A stretch of 64,000 bases of DNA, taken from positions 49,325 through 113,324 of the forward strand of contig NZ_LMKB01000001.1 of assembly GCF_001421165.1 (NCBI RefSeq), in the 5' to 3' direction. The notes under the pieces are model-generated. The model searched no databases and was not told the origin of the DNA. It worked only from the letters and a program-made list of their open reading frames with translations. The translations under genes were made by a program, and so were the position numbers. Shown here piece by piece: positions 36,688 to 45,985 of the stretch. Within the stretch, counting starts at the first letter, position 1. Each line of letters starts with the position of its first letter. This DNA is from Frigoribacterium sp. Leaf8. Its GTDB lineage: Bacteria; Actinomycetota; Actinomycetes; Actinomycetales; Microbacteriaceae.

Positions 36688-37413
36688 TCAGCGCCCGCGG
36701 CGCGGTCGGCTGCGGCCCGTGCCGCGCTGCGGCCCTCGGCCCTTCGGCGGCGTGCGCTTCGGCTTCGCCCCGCGCGGGTCGGGAGCCGACCCCTTGCGGG
36801 CCGTGGCGGCCTGCTCGGGTTCGTCGCGCCTCCGCGATCGCGAGCTGCGGGCCGTCCGACCCCGCACGACGCCGATGAAGTCGTCGAGGTCGTCGGTGAG
36901 TTCGCCCTCGGGCCAGACGAGCGCGATCGTGGTCGGCGGCAGGTCGGCGACGTAGCGGTACGTCACCTCTTTGCGGGCGTGCAATCGCGCGAGGGACTGC
37001 GGCATGACGGCGACTCCGGCCCCGGTCGCGACGACGGCGACGGCATCGGCGAGCGAGAGGGACGGGTCGAGGTCGTGACGATGCTCGTCGTCGAACGCGG
37101 CGGCCTCGACCTCGTCCTCGAGGCCGGCCGCGGTGACGGCGTGGTCCTTGGGCACGACGACGACGGCTCGCTCGTCGTAGAGGCGGATGACCGACAACCC
37201 CTCGACCTCGATCGGCAGACGGGCCAGGACCATGTCGACCCGGTCGTCGCCCCGGGCGTCGTCGAGGGCGGGCACCGCGTCCGCGTCGGCGAGCGGCACG
37301 AAGGCCAGCGGGGTCTCGGGACGGCGTTCCTCCCAGAGCCTCGACCACTTCGACAGGGTGACGCCGGGCACGACCCCGATGCGGAACGGGGTGCGGGCCG
37401 GCTCGGTCGTCAT
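36688..37413 (-). CDS. LysR-type substrate-binding domain protein without HTH
   Basis: A 241-aa protein that begins directly with a LysR ligand-binding domain (RIGVVPGVTLSKW, VVVVPKDHAVT, VATGAGVAVMPQSLARLH). The N-terminal DNA-binding domain is missing. The last ~50 residues are a basic Arg/Lys/Pro tail. The ATG follows TACCCT by 6 nt, so the short form is the real gene rather than a fragment. A divergent DUF5997 gene lies 33 nt away. It may bind a ligand and act through a partner (inference). Confidence 0.85.
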   Translation of the reverse strand: MTTEPARTPFRIGVVPGVTLSKWSRLWEERRPETPLAFVPLADADAVPALDDARGDDRVDMVLARLPIEVEGLSVIRLYDERAVVVVPKDHAVTAAGLEDEVEAAAFDDEHRHDLDPSLSLADAVAVVATGAGVAVMPQSLARLHARKEVTYRYVADLPPTTIALVWPEGELTDDLDDFIGVVRGRTARSSRSRRRDEPEQAATARKGSAPDPRGAKPKRTPPKGRGPQRGTGRSRPRRGR

Positions 37414-37446
37414 GGGTCGAGGGTATCGGCCCGGTACCCTGGGCAG

Positions 37447-37884
37447 ATGACCTCCGACGCGCCGTCCGGCAAGCAGCCGCAGACCCTCAAGCCCTTCACG
37501 GCCGCCAAGAAGCTCGGGGTGTACCTGCCGGCCACGCCCGCCGAGTTCCAGGCCGCCCCCGTCACGCGCGAGGCCTTCGCCGAGCTCAGCACGAACCCGC
37601 CCGAGTGGCTGTCCGAGCTGCGCCGCACCGGTCCCCACCCGCGACCCGTCGTCGCCCAGAAGCTCGGCATCTCGACCTCCGGCCTCGCCCGGGCCGGCGT
37701 CGACGACGTCATGACCACCGACGAGATCCACGCCCTGCTCGACGAGATGCCCGACTGGCTCCGCACCGAACGCGGCATCCACGCCGACGTGCGCGAAGAA
37801 GAACTGCGCGTGAAAGAGCGCAACGCCGGCCGCGAGGTGCTCCGCAAAGAGCGCGAGGCGAAAGAAGCCGCCGAAGGGCACTGA
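37447..37884 (+). CDS. DUF5997 family protein
   Basis: A 145-aa soluble protein (TLKPFTAAKKLGVYLPATPAEF; NPPEWLSELRRTGPHPRPVVAQKLGIS) of the actinobacterial DUF5997 type. The middle contains a possible helix-turn-helix (KLGISTSGLARAGVDD). It could supply the DNA-binding function that the divergent LysR-type ligand domain lacks (speculative). ATG follows TACCCT (37435-37440) by 6 nt. Confidence 0.85.
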   Translation: MTSDAPSGKQPQTLKPFTAAKKLGVYLPATPAEFQAAPVTREAFAELSTNPPEWLSELRRTGPHPRPVVAQKLGISTSGLARAGVDDVMTTDEIHALLDEMPDWLRTERGIHADVREEELRVKERNAGREVLRKEREAKEAAEGH

Positions 37885-37911
37885 CCCCCGCCCTGCGCTA
37901 CCGTCGGCGAC

Positions 37912-38808
37912 ATGTCCTTCAACGACGACGCGCGCCTCGACGGCAGCAAGGTCAAGCGACGCGGTCGCGGTCGCACGGTGGGTGTCGCCGGCATCGGCAT
38001 CGTCGGCCTGATCGCCGTCTTCCTCATCAGTCAGGTCACCGGCGTCGACGTCTCGGGGTTGCTCGGCGGCGGGACGGCCGGCGGAGGCGCCCAGCCGGTC
38101 AGCGAGGGCGACCTGTCGTCCGAGTGCACCACCGGCGCGCAGGCCAACGACAGCGTGGACTGCCGCATGGTCGGCGCGGCCGACTCGCTCGACGCGTACT
38201 GGGCCGCCGAGGCCCCGGCACTCGGTGTCACCGACTACCGCACCCCCGACTTCTTCCTCTTCAGCGGCTCGACCGACACCGGCTGCGGTGGGGCGACGAG
38301 CGCCACGGGCCCGTTCTACTGCCCACCCGACGAGGCCCTCTTCGTCGACACCGACTTCTTCGAGCAGCTCCGGTCGCAGTTCGGCGCCAGCGGCGGCCCC
38401 CTCGCGCAGATGTACGTCGTCGGCCACGAGTGGGGCCACCACGTCCAGCAGCTGACCGGCGCCTTCGACCGCGCCGACCGCAGCGGCACCGGCCCGGGCT
38501 CCGACACCATCCGGCTCGAGGTCCAGGCCGACTGCTACGCCGGGGCCTGGGTCGGCGCGGCGTCCACCGTGCAGGACGCGAACGGCACCACGTTCCTCGA
38601 GCCCGTGACCGACCAGCAGGTCGCCGACGCGCTCGACGCGGCGGCCGCGGTGGGCGACGACCGCATCCAGTCCGCCGGCGGCGGCCAGGTCGATCCCGAC
38701 ACCTGGACGCACGGCTCGGCCGAGCAGCGCCAGAAGTGGTTCGAGACCGGGCGCAGCCAGGGCGCGACGGCCTGCGACACCTTCTCGGTGCCGACCGACC
38801 AGCTCTGA
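37912..38808 (+). CDS. Neutral zinc metallopeptidase (YpfJ family)
   Basis: A 298-aa membrane-anchored peptidase. A cytoplasmic N-terminus is followed by one membrane helix (about 23-41) and an extracellular domain. Zinc-binding HEWGHH is near residue 168 and the third ligand Glu in LEVQADCYAGAW. Cys residues suggest disulfides. The ATG follows TACCGT (37899-37904) by 7 nt. The physiological substrate is unknown. Confidence 0.9.
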   Translation: MSFNDDARLDGSKVKRRGRGRTVGVAGIGIVGLIAVFLISQVTGVDVSGLLGGGTAGGGAQPVSEGDLSSECTTGAQANDSVDCRMVGAADSLDAYWAAEAPALGVTDYRTPDFFLFSGSTDTGCGGATSATGPFYCPPDEALFVDTDFFEQLRSQFGASGGPLAQMYVVGHEWGHHVQQLTGAFDRADRSGTGPGSDTIRLEVQADCYAGAWVGAASTVQDANGTTFLEPVTDQQVADALDAAAAVGDDRIQSAGGGQVDPDTWTHGSAEQRQKWFETGRSQGATACDTFSVPTDQL

Positions 38809-38975
38809 CGACGAGGCCGACCCGCGCCTCCTGACGGTCGACGCCGCCACCGCGGCACGGTGCGTCCAGGCAACTCGAAGCGCGCTTCCGGGCGAGGGCG
38901 GCCCGGAGGGCGCACACTTCACTCACCCTCGCGACGGCACAGGCGCCGCCGCGACGACAGCAGTGGAGGCACGTC

Positions 38976-39983
38976 ATGGCACGACCGGGCAAGGCCATCG
39001 AGTTCGACGGGTACGGAGACGTCTCGCAGCTCCACTTCGTCGAGCAGCCGTTGCCGACACCGGCCGACGACGAGGTCGTCGTCGAGGTGATCTGCGCGGG
39101 CCTCAACCACATCGAGAACTTCATCCGGCAGGGAGACTTCGTCGACCGGCTGCCCCTCGACTTCCCGGCCCGTGAGGGCTCGTGCTTCGCGGGCATCGTG
39201 AAGAAGCGCGGTGCCGCGGTGCGCAACTTCTCGGTCGGCGCCGAGGTGATCGGTCACGCGGTCGGGGGCGGCGCGCACGCCACCTACATCGCCGTGCCGG
39301 CGAGCGCCGTCGTGCCCAAGCCGCAGCACGTCCCGTGGGAGGTCGCCGGAGGGCTCTACCTGGCGGGAGCCACCGCGTACGACACCGTCCGCAGCCTGCA
39401 CCTCGGGCCGGACGACGTCGTCGTGATCACGGCCGCGGCGGGTGGCGTGGGCCACATCGAGTGCCAGCTCGCCCTGCAGCTCGGCGCCAAGGTGATCGGC
39501 ACCTGCAGCCCGGGCAACCACGACTACCTGCGCTCGATCGGCGTCGTGCCCGTCGACTACGGCGAGGGCCTGCGCGAGCGCATCGACAAGGCCGCGGGCA
39601 CCGACCGCCACGTGACGGCGTTCATCGACAACTTCGGCGGGGACAACCCGGCCCTCAGCGCCGACCTCGGCGTCCTGCCGGCGCGGTTCAGTTCGAGCGA
39701 GGACCGCCTCGAGCGCGAGATCCGCTTCATCGGCGCCGAGCGCGACGACACCGAACCCGCGATGATCCTCTCGGCCCTCGCGAAGCTCATCGCCGAGAAC
39801 AAGCTGCGCGTGCTCGTCTCGGGCTTCTACCCGTTCGACTACATCGCCCAGGCGTTCGAGGACCTCGCCGAGCAGCACTCGCGCGGCAAGGTCGTCGTGG
39901 GCATGCAGCCGGTCGAGACCGGTGCACGCTCGCACTGGTACCTGTCGGGCAAGGCGCGGGCGGTCGCCGAGTCGCTCGGCTGA
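38976..39983 (+). CDS. Zinc-independent quinone oxidoreductase-like dehydrogenase
   Basis: A 335-aa medium-chain oxidoreductase without structural-zinc cysteines. A GroES-like N-terminal domain is followed by the NADP loop AAAGGVGH in VVVITAAAGGVGHIECQ. Such enzymes reduce quinones or enals. ATG at 38976 with GGAGG 6 nt upstream. An exact 11-mer at 38822 lies in the preceding 167-nt gap. Confidence 0.9.
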   Translation: MARPGKAIEFDGYGDVSQLHFVEQPLPTPADDEVVVEVICAGLNHIENFIRQGDFVDRLPLDFPAREGSCFAGIVKKRGAAVRNFSVGAEVIGHAVGGGAHATYIAVPASAVVPKPQHVPWEVAGGLYLAGATAYDTVRSLHLGPDDVVVITAAAGGVGHIECQLALQLGAKVIGTCSPGNHDYLRSIGVVPVDYGEGLRERIDKAAGTDRHVTAFIDNFGGDNPALSADLGVLPARFSSSEDRLEREIRFIGAERDDTEPAMILSALAKLIAENKLRVLVSGFYPFDYIAQAFEDLAEQHSRGKVVVGMQPVETGARSHWYLSGKARAVAESLG

Positions 39984-40046
39984 GCCTCCCGCCCGGCGGG
40001 CGAGGCGGGCGGGCTCAGGAGGCGCGCACCACCGGACCCGCCGACG

Positions 40047-40970
40047 TCACCGGGGCAGCCGGAGGAGCGCTCCCGGAGCCCTGACCGTCGCCGCCGCCAC
40101 GTCCATGGCCCGCCCGAGGGCGGCCGCCCAGTCGACCGAACCGGGCCCGCGCCGCTCGGCGAGCAACGAGGCGACGATCGACGCGAAGGTCGCGTCGCCC
40201 GCACCCATCGTGTCGACGACCTCGCCGTCGGCGTCCGAGATGCCGCGGGTGAGCGAGGTGCCCGCCGTGTCGCCGGCCGACGGGGCCAGCACCAGACCCG
40301 CCCCGGCCGAGCCGCGGGTCGCGAGCACTCCCCCGGTGCCCGCCGCGAGCAGCGCCTCCTCCCAGTCGTCGAGCGAGCGCCCGGCGACGAGTTCGGCGTC
40401 GTCGTCACCGATCTTGACGAGCAGGGCCGAGGCCGCGACCCGCTCGAAGCCGGCGGCGAAGTCGGCGATCTGCGCGGCCCCGCCGGGCAGGAACCCCGGC
40501 CGCGGGTTCGGGTCGACGACGAGCCGCACGGGGTCGGTGCCGACCGCGCGCAGCAAGCGATCGGTCAGCGGGGCGTCGTCGAACGGGTACGAACTGACGG
40601 CGACCACGCGGGCGGCGTCGAGCACGGCCCGCTGCTCGGGCGAGAAGTCGAGACCGCGGGCGACGGCGGCGTCGGTGAAGACGTAGGTCGGCTCGCCGGC
40701 CACCCGCAGCGAGACCGCCCGGCCGGTGCCGAGGGGGTTGATCGTCGGGACGAGCTCGACGCCGTGCTCGGCGAGGAACGACCGGATGGCCTCGCCGTCG
40801 GCGTCGTCCCCGATCGAGGCGAGCAGGGTCGTGGGCACGCCGAGGCGCGACAGCCCGACGGCGACGTTGAGGCCGGCCCCGCCGACGTGGTCGGTCGAGC
40901 CCTCGTCGGTGCGGAGCTCGTCGATGAGGGCGTCGCCGAGAACGGCGACCCGACCGTCGGTGGTGTCCAT
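40047..40970 (-). CDS. PfkB-family carbohydrate kinase
   Basis: A 307-aa ribokinase-like sugar kinase, with GGAGLNVAVGLSRLG near residues 31-45 and the active-site anion hole VDTMGAGDATFASIV near 270. The ATG has GAAAGG upstream. It is divergent from a ROK kinase, so the pair probably handles sugars, with fructose or a similar hexose as a candidate substrate. Confidence 0.92.
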   Translation of the reverse strand: MDTTDGRVAVLGDALIDELRTDEGSTDHVGGAGLNVAVGLSRLGVPTTLLASIGDDADGEAIRSFLAEHGVELVPTINPLGTGRAVSLRVAGEPTYVFTDAAVARGLDFSPEQRAVLDAARVVAVSSYPFDDAPLTDRLLRAVGTDPVRLVVDPNPRPGFLPGGAAQIADFAAGFERVAASALLVKIGDDDAELVAGRSLDDWEEALLAAGTGGVLATRGSAGAGLVLAPSAGDTAGTSLTRGISDADGEVVDTMGAGDATFASIVASLLAERRGPGSVDWAAALGRAMDVAAATVRAPGALLRLPR

Positions 40971-41052
40971 GGGGGTGCCTTTCGTCAGCGTGCCGGCAGC
41001 CACCCTATTCCGGCACGCGGTCGGGCCGCACTCCCCCGCTACGCTGGCCGAC

Positions 41053-41994
41053 GTGACCGATTACGCACTGGCCGTCGACGTGGGCGGAACGAAGGTCGAG
41101 GCGGCGCTGGTCGCCTCCGACGGAGCCCTCCTCGACGGAAGTCGCGACCGACGCCCCACCGGTGCCGGGTCGACGTCCGACGAACTCGCCGAGGCGGTCC
41201 GCGCGGTCGTCGCGCACGCCCTCGACGCCCTGCCCGACGGTGACGCCCTCGTCGGGGCGGGCATCGGCAGCGCCGGGCCCGTCGACCTCGTGCACGGCAC
41301 CGTCTCGCCGATCAACCTGCACGCCTGGCGCGGCTATCCGCTGCGCGAGCAGGTGGCGGCCCTGGCGGCGTCGACCCTGCCCGACGCGGCCCCGGTCACC
41401 CTGCGGCTCGACGGCGTCAGCCTCGCCCTCGCCGAGCACTGGGTGGGTGCCACGCAGGGGGCGGACAACGCCCTCGCGATCACCGTCTCGACCGGCGTCG
41501 GCGGCGGCCTGATCGTCAACGGCCGGCTGCTCTCGGGAGGCACGGGCAACGCCGGTCACATCGGCCAGATCCAGATCGCGGACCGCCCCGAGGGCGAGAG
41601 CGCCTGGGCCGCCACGCTCGAGGTCATCGCCTCGGGCCCGAACGTCGTCGCCTGGGCCCGGGAACGAGGCTGGACGGGCGAGCGCGGCGAGGACCTCGCC
41701 GCCGGCTACGTCGCCGGGGACGCGATCGCCGTCGCGGCGGTGCGTCGCTCCGCGAACGCCGTGGGCGAGGCGATCTCGTCGGTCACGACCCTCCTCGACC
41801 TCGACGTGGTCGCCATCGGCGGCGGCTTCTCGCGCGTCAGCGACGACTACCTCGACCTCGTCCGGGCCGCGGTCCAGGAGGCGCCGGTCAACGAGTACGC
41901 CCGTCGCGTCCGGGTCGTCCGCTCCGGGTTGAGCGACGAGAGCCCCTTGGTCGGGGCCGCCGCGCTCGTCTGGCAGGCCGAGCTGCTCGGCTGA
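41053..41994 (+). CDS. ROK-family sugar kinase
   Basis: A 313-aa ROK protein with phosphate-1 motif DVGGTKVEAAL, GIGSAGPVD, and GTGNAGHIGQIQI. The CxCGxxGCxE zinc motif usual in ROK kinases is absent. No DNA-binding domain, so it is an enzyme rather than a repressor. GTG at 41053 follows TACGCT (41040-41045) by 7 nt. Two 11-mers in the same orientation follow the stop (41996, 42019). Confidence 0.88.
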   Translation: MTDYALAVDVGGTKVEAALVASDGALLDGSRDRRPTGAGSTSDELAEAVRAVVAHALDALPDGDALVGAGIGSAGPVDLVHGTVSPINLHAWRGYPLREQVAALAASTLPDAAPVTLRLDGVSLALAEHWVGATQGADNALAITVSTGVGGGLIVNGRLLSGGTGNAGHIGQIQIADRPEGESAWAATLEVIASGPNVVAWARERGWTGERGEDLAAGYVAGDAIAVAAVRRSANAVGEAISSVTTLLDLDVVAIGGGFSRVSDDYLDLVRAAVQEAPVNEYARRVRVVRSGLSDESPLVGAAALVWQAELLG

Positions 41995-42165
41995 GCCGCG
42001 CCTCCTCGGGTCGACGACCCGCGCCTCCTCCGGTCCGCCGCTTCTCTGGGAGCCGGTGTCGGAGGTGCCGCCTAGGCTGGGTTGCATCCCACAACGTCGT
42101 CGGAATCCGTCGCGCCCGCGGGGCGCGCACCACCACCGCACCACCACTCGCAGAGAGGTCATCTC

Positions 42166-43209
42166 ATGCCCACCACCGTCCCCGTCCTGCTCACGCCGTC
42201 CGCCGGCGCCCCCTTCGAGCACTCCACCGTCGAACTGCGCGACGTCGGCCCGAACGACGTCCAGATCGACATCGCGTTCGCCGGCATCTGCCACAGCGAC
42301 ATCCACCAGGCCCGCGAAGAATGGGGCAAGGCCATCTTCCCGATGGTGCCCGGCCACGAGATCGCCGGCATCGTCACCGAGGTCGGCTCCGACGTCACGA
42401 AGCACAAGGTCGGCGACCGCGTCGGCATCGGCTGCTTCGTCGACAGCTGCCGCGAGTGCGAGAACTGCCTCGCGGGCGAACAGCAGTTCTGCGTCAAGGG
42501 CAACGTCGCGACCTACAACGGTCGCCAGTACTCGGGCGAGCCCACCTACGGCGGCTACGCCAAGCAGATCGTCGCCGACGAGAACTACGTGCTGTCGATC
42601 CCCGAGGGCATCTCGCTCGACGAGGCCGCGCCGCTGCTCTGCGCCGGCATCACCACCTACTCGCCGCTGAAGCACTGGGGCGCGGGCCCCGGCAAGAAGG
42701 TCGCGGTCGTCGGCATGGGTGGGCTCGGCCACATGGCCGTCAAGATCGCCCACGCGCTGGGCGCCGAGGTCACCGTCATCAGCCAGACCCTGTCCAAGCA
42801 GGAGGACGGCCTGAAGCTCGGTGCCGACCACTACTACGCCTCGAGCGACCCCGAGACGTTCACGCAGCTGCGCAGCTCGTTCGACCTGATCATCAACACG
42901 ATCTCGGCCGACATGGACATCGACGCCTACGCCCGCACCCTGCGCCTGAACGGCACCATGGTGTTCGTCGGCCTGCCCGAGAACCCGCAGTCGTTCAGCG
43001 CCGGCTCGCTGATCGGTGGCCGTCGCAGCCTCGCCGGCTCGAACATCGGCGGCATCCCCGAGACGCAAGAGATGCTGGACTTCTGCGCCGAGCACCACAT
43101 CGGAGCCGAGATCGAGACGATCGGCGCCGACGAGGTCGATGAGGCCTACGAGCGCGTCGTCGCCAGCAAGGTCCGCTACCGCTTCGTGATCGACACCGCG
43201 ACCATCTAG
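42166..43209 (+). CDS. NAD(P)-dependent zinc alcohol dehydrogenase (YahK/AdhC-like)
   Basis: A 347-aa cinnamyl-alcohol-dehydrogenase-type enzyme: catalytic zinc site FAGICHSDIH and GHEIAG, structural zinc cysteines CRECENCLAGEQQFC, and cofactor loop GMGGLGHMAVK. It probably reduces a range of aldehydes with NADPH. ATG at 42166 with AGAGAGG upstream and about a 100-nt leader. A strong terminator follows. Confidence 0.93.
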   Translation: MPTTVPVLLTPSAGAPFEHSTVELRDVGPNDVQIDIAFAGICHSDIHQAREEWGKAIFPMVPGHEIAGIVTEVGSDVTKHKVGDRVGIGCFVDSCRECENCLAGEQQFCVKGNVATYNGRQYSGEPTYGGYAKQIVADENYVLSIPEGISLDEAAPLLCAGITTYSPLKHWGAGPGKKVAVVGMGGLGHMAVKIAHALGAEVTVISQTLSKQEDGLKLGADHYYASSDPETFTQLRSSFDLIINTISADMDIDAYARTLRLNGTMVFVGLPENPQSFSAGSLIGGRRSLAGSNIGGIPETQEMLDFCAEHHIGAEIETIGADEVDEAYERVVASKVRYRFVIDTATI

Positions 43210-43224
43210 CACCCACCTGCACGC

Positions 43225-43261
43225 ACGAAGGCCCCCTCCCATCACGGGAGGGGGCCTTCGT
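43225..43261. terminator. Strong bidirectional terminator
   Basis: ACGAAGGCCCCCTCCC/GGGAGGGGGCCTTCGT, a perfect 16-bp stem with a 5-nt loop, between the convergent alcohol dehydrogenase and marR genes. Confidence 0.92.
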
Positions 43262-43297
43262 CGTCGTGGTGCGGGGCGCTGCCGGACGGCTCCGGCG

Positions 43298-43879
43298 CTA
43301 CCCGGCGGGGGTGTTGAACCGGCGCAGCCAGCCGGCGAACTCGGCGAGCTCGTCGTCGGACCAGCCCTCGACGTGGTTGCGGAACACGGCGCGGTTCTCG
43401 TGGCGCACCTCGAGCATGCGGCTCTCGGCGCGCTCGGTGCTGCGCAGGGTCATGACCCGACCGTCGGCCGCGTCGGGCACCACGTCGACGAACCCGGCCT
43501 CGCGCAGCAGCGTGACCTGCCGGCTGACCGCGCTCTTGTCCATCGCCATCGCCTTGACGATGTCGCCGGCGCTGCACGGCTGGTGCTTCATCACGTAGCG
43601 CAGCACGTAGAAGGCCGTGGGCGGCACGTCCGGGTCGAAGCGCGACGCTGCCGCGGCGATGGTGCGCTTGGCCTCGACCATCATCGAGCCGATCTCGTCG
43701 ACCACGCCGGCCATGAGGCCCTCGCGCCCGTCGTCGTCGGGACCCGGGAGGTGGGGTGCGGCCTGCCCCGCAGCCCCGAGGAGGTGCGGTGCGGCCTGGT
43801 CGGCAGGGTCGCCCCCCGAGGGGCGCGGCGCGTCGAGCACCGCACCCTCGGGCTGGCCGTCAACGGTCGGCTGCGACAT
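43298..43879 (-). CDS. MarR-family regulator with repetitive N-terminus
   Basis: A 193-aa regulator. Residues 1-55 are Pro/Ala/Gly-rich with a short duplication (QAAPHLLG, QAAPHLPG). The winged helix lies at about 95-150 (CSAGDIVKAMAMDKSAVSRQVTLL). The ATG at 43879 has GGAGAAAG upstream and lies inside the last 20 nt of the DHA2 transporter gene, so the two are coupled. It probably represses the operon from the palindrome at 45881-45925. Confidence 0.92.
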   Translation of the reverse strand: MSQPTVDGQPEGAVLDAPRPSGGDPADQAAPHLLGAAGQAAPHLPGPDDDGREGLMAGVVDEIGSMMVEAKRTIAAAASRFDPDVPPTAFYVLRYVMKHQPCSAGDIVKAMAMDKSAVSRQVTLLREAGFVDVVPDAADGRVMTLRSTERAESRMLEVRHENRAVFRNHVEGWSDDELAEFAGWLRRFNTPAG

Positions 43880-45824
43880 CTTTCTCCTCGACCAGGGACG
43901 AGAACACCGGGCTCTCGGCCAGTTCGTCGGCGGGCACCGGGTGCCCTGCCACCTCGGCGGCGCCCGTCGCGATGATCGTGTCGATGGTACCGGTGGCGGT
44001 AGTCGTGTGGCCGTGGTGACGGCGCTGGCCCTCGGCGGGACCGCGGCCCTCGTCGATCGGCGAGACCGGTGCCGGCGTCGACTCCGTCGCCGGGGCGCTC
44101 GACACGGCGGGGGCCAGGCCGGCCGTGGCCGCGGCTCCCTTGGCGGCCGGGGACGCGGCGTTCGCGTCGACCGGAGCCGCGCCTCCGTCGTGCTCGACCG
44201 AGGCCGAGGCCGAGGCAGCGCCGTCCGCCGGGTCGTCCGTCTTCGCCGCCGCACGCTGGAGGCCGGTCTTGGTGCCGAGCTCGACGTTGGGCAGCAGGCA
44301 GACGAACACGATGGTGATGATCGCCAGCGGCGCCGCGATGAGGAACACGTCGGCGACGCCCTGACCGTAGGCCGATTCGATGATGGTCCGGATCGGGCCG
44401 GGCACGGTGCTGAGGTCGGGGATGCTCGTCGAGCCGCCGCTGCCGAGCGCGCTGGGGTCGACCCCGGCGTCGGTGAGGCCGTCGGTGATGTAGCCCGAGA
44501 CCTTGGTGCCGAGGACGGCGCCCATGACCGAGACGCCGATCGTGCCGCCGAGGCTGCGGAAGAACGCGACGCTCGACGAGGCGGCACCGACGACGCTGAC
44601 GTCGACCGAGTTCTGCACGACGAGGACGAGGTTCTGCATGACCATGCCGATGCCGAGCCCCATCATGGCCATGAAGACCGAGACGATGGCGAAGTTCGTG
44701 TCGTACTCGATGGTCGACATGAGGAAGAGGCCGGCGGCGAGCAGGATCGACCCGACGATCATGTAGGGCTTCCACTTGCCGTACTTCGAGATGAGCGCAC
44801 CGGCGACCATCGACGAGATCAGCAGGCCGAGCACCATCGGCAGGGTCAGGATGCCCGCCATGGTCGGCGACTGGCCGCGCGCGAGCTGCATGTACTGGCC
44901 GAGGAACACGCTGGTGCCGAACATGGCGACGCCGACGCTGAGCGAGGCGATCACCGCGAAGGTGAAGGTGCGGTTCGTGAAGAGCGTCAGGGGGATGATC
45001 GGCTCCTTCGAGCGGAACTCCACGACGACGGCGAGCGCGAGCAGGACGGCCGCGCCGACGCCCATCAGCCAGCTGGTGGTCGAGTTCCAGTCGAACTGCT
45101 TGCCGCCGAGCGACACCCAGACGAGCAGCAGCGAGACGCCGCCGGCGATCAGGCCCGCGCCCCAGTAGTCGACGACGACGGCCTTCTTGGGCTTCGGGGG
45201 CAGGTGCAGGGTGCGCTGGATGACGATGAGCGCGGCGACGCCGACGGGCACGCCGACGAAGAAGTTCCAGCGCCAGCCGATCGAGTCGGTGAGCACGCCG
45301 CCGAGCAGCGGCCCGCCGATGGTGCCGACGCTCATCACGGCGCCGAGGTAGCCCATGTAGCGGCCGCGCTCACGCGGGCTGATGATGTCGCTCATGACGA
45401 CCTGCACCAGCGCGGTGAGGCCACCGGCGCCGAGCCCCTGGAAGACGCGGAAGGTGATCAGCGTCGCGGTGTTCTGCGAGAAACCTGCGGCGACGGAGGC
45501 GAGCACGAACAGCACGAGGGCGACCTGCAGCAGCACCTTGCGGTTCGTCAGGTCGCTGAACTTGCCCCACAGCGGGGTGCTGACGGTGGTGGCCAGCAGG
45601 GTCGCGGTGATGACCCAGGTGTACGAGGTCTGGCTGCCGTTGAGGTCGCTGACGATGCGCGGCAGCGAGGTCGACACGACGGTCGACGAGAGGATCGCCA
45701 CGAGCATGCCCATCAACAGGCCCGACAGGGCCGTGAGGACTTCGCGGTGGCTCATGCCGGGCGCTTCGCCCGGTTCGTGGGGTGCCGCGGGCTTCGTGCC
45801 CGCGGCGGTCGTGGTCTGCGACAA
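43860..45824 (-). CDS. DHA2-family (EmrB/QacA) drug efflux transporter with long tail
   Basis: A 654-aa 14-helix MFS exporter with motif A-like GKFSDLTNRK, motif C-like GPLLGGVLTD and WRWNFFVGVPVG. After the last helix (about residue 530) there is a ~120-residue Ala/Pro/Thr/His-rich tail, absent from most relatives. The start is TTG at 45824 with GGAG upstream. First gene of an operon with marR; the nested palindrome upstream is the likely operator. Confidence 0.93.
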   Translation of the reverse strand: MSQTTTAAGTKPAAPHEPGEAPGMSHREVLTALSGLLMGMLVAILSSTVVSTSLPRIVSDLNGSQTSYTWVITATLLATTVSTPLWGKFSDLTNRKVLLQVALVLFVLASVAAGFSQNTATLITFRVFQGLGAGGLTALVQVVMSDIISPRERGRYMGYLGAVMSVGTIGGPLLGGVLTDSIGWRWNFFVGVPVGVAALIVIQRTLHLPPKPKKAVVVDYWGAGLIAGGVSLLLVWVSLGGKQFDWNSTTSWLMGVGAAVLLALAVVVEFRSKEPIIPLTLFTNRTFTFAVIASLSVGVAMFGTSVFLGQYMQLARGQSPTMAGILTLPMVLGLLISSMVAGALISKYGKWKPYMIVGSILLAAGLFLMSTIEYDTNFAIVSVFMAMMGLGIGMVMQNLVLVVQNSVDVSVVGAASSSVAFFRSLGGTIGVSVMGAVLGTKVSGYITDGLTDAGVDPSALGSGGSTSIPDLSTVPGPIRTIIESAYGQGVADVFLIAAPLAIITIVFVCLLPNVELGTKTGLQRAAAKTDDPADGAASASASVEHDGGAAPVDANAASPAAKGAAATAGLAPAVSSAPATESTPAPVSPIDEGRGPAEGQRRHHGHTTTATGTIDTIIATGAAEVAGHPVPADELAESPVFSSLVEEKDVAADR

Positions 45825-45880
45825 GGTGCGCTCCGGTGGTTCGAGATGGTGAGGACTGACCGCCGTTGGCCGGGTCCGTT

Positions 45881-45925
45881 GGTTGCAGAATGTCAACCAT
45901 ACGCTTTCGTTGACGATCCGCAACC
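45881..45925 (-). promoter_or_regulatory. Promoter and nested palindrome of the DHA2-marR operon
   Basis: GGTTGC (45881-45886) mirrors GCAACC (45920-45925), and TGTCAAC (45891-45897) mirrors GTTGACG inside it. On the minus strand TTGCGG (45918-45923), 16 nt, TATGGT (45896-45901) forms a promoter entirely within the palindrome. A second dyad, GTGCAG-TTG-CTGCAC, follows at 45932-45946. This suits MarR repression. Confidence 0.65.
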
Positions 45926-45985
45926 ATTTGAGTGCAGTTGCTGCACATTTCTCTCGAACGCCCGCGCGAGGGGGCTCCCGACCGA

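Noticed and set aside
36688-37413. Truncated LysR pseudogene
   Set aside because: The ATG lies exactly at the ligand-domain boundary with its own TACCCT box, and no remnant of the HTH is found upstream, where the divergent DUF5997 gene begins 33 nt away.
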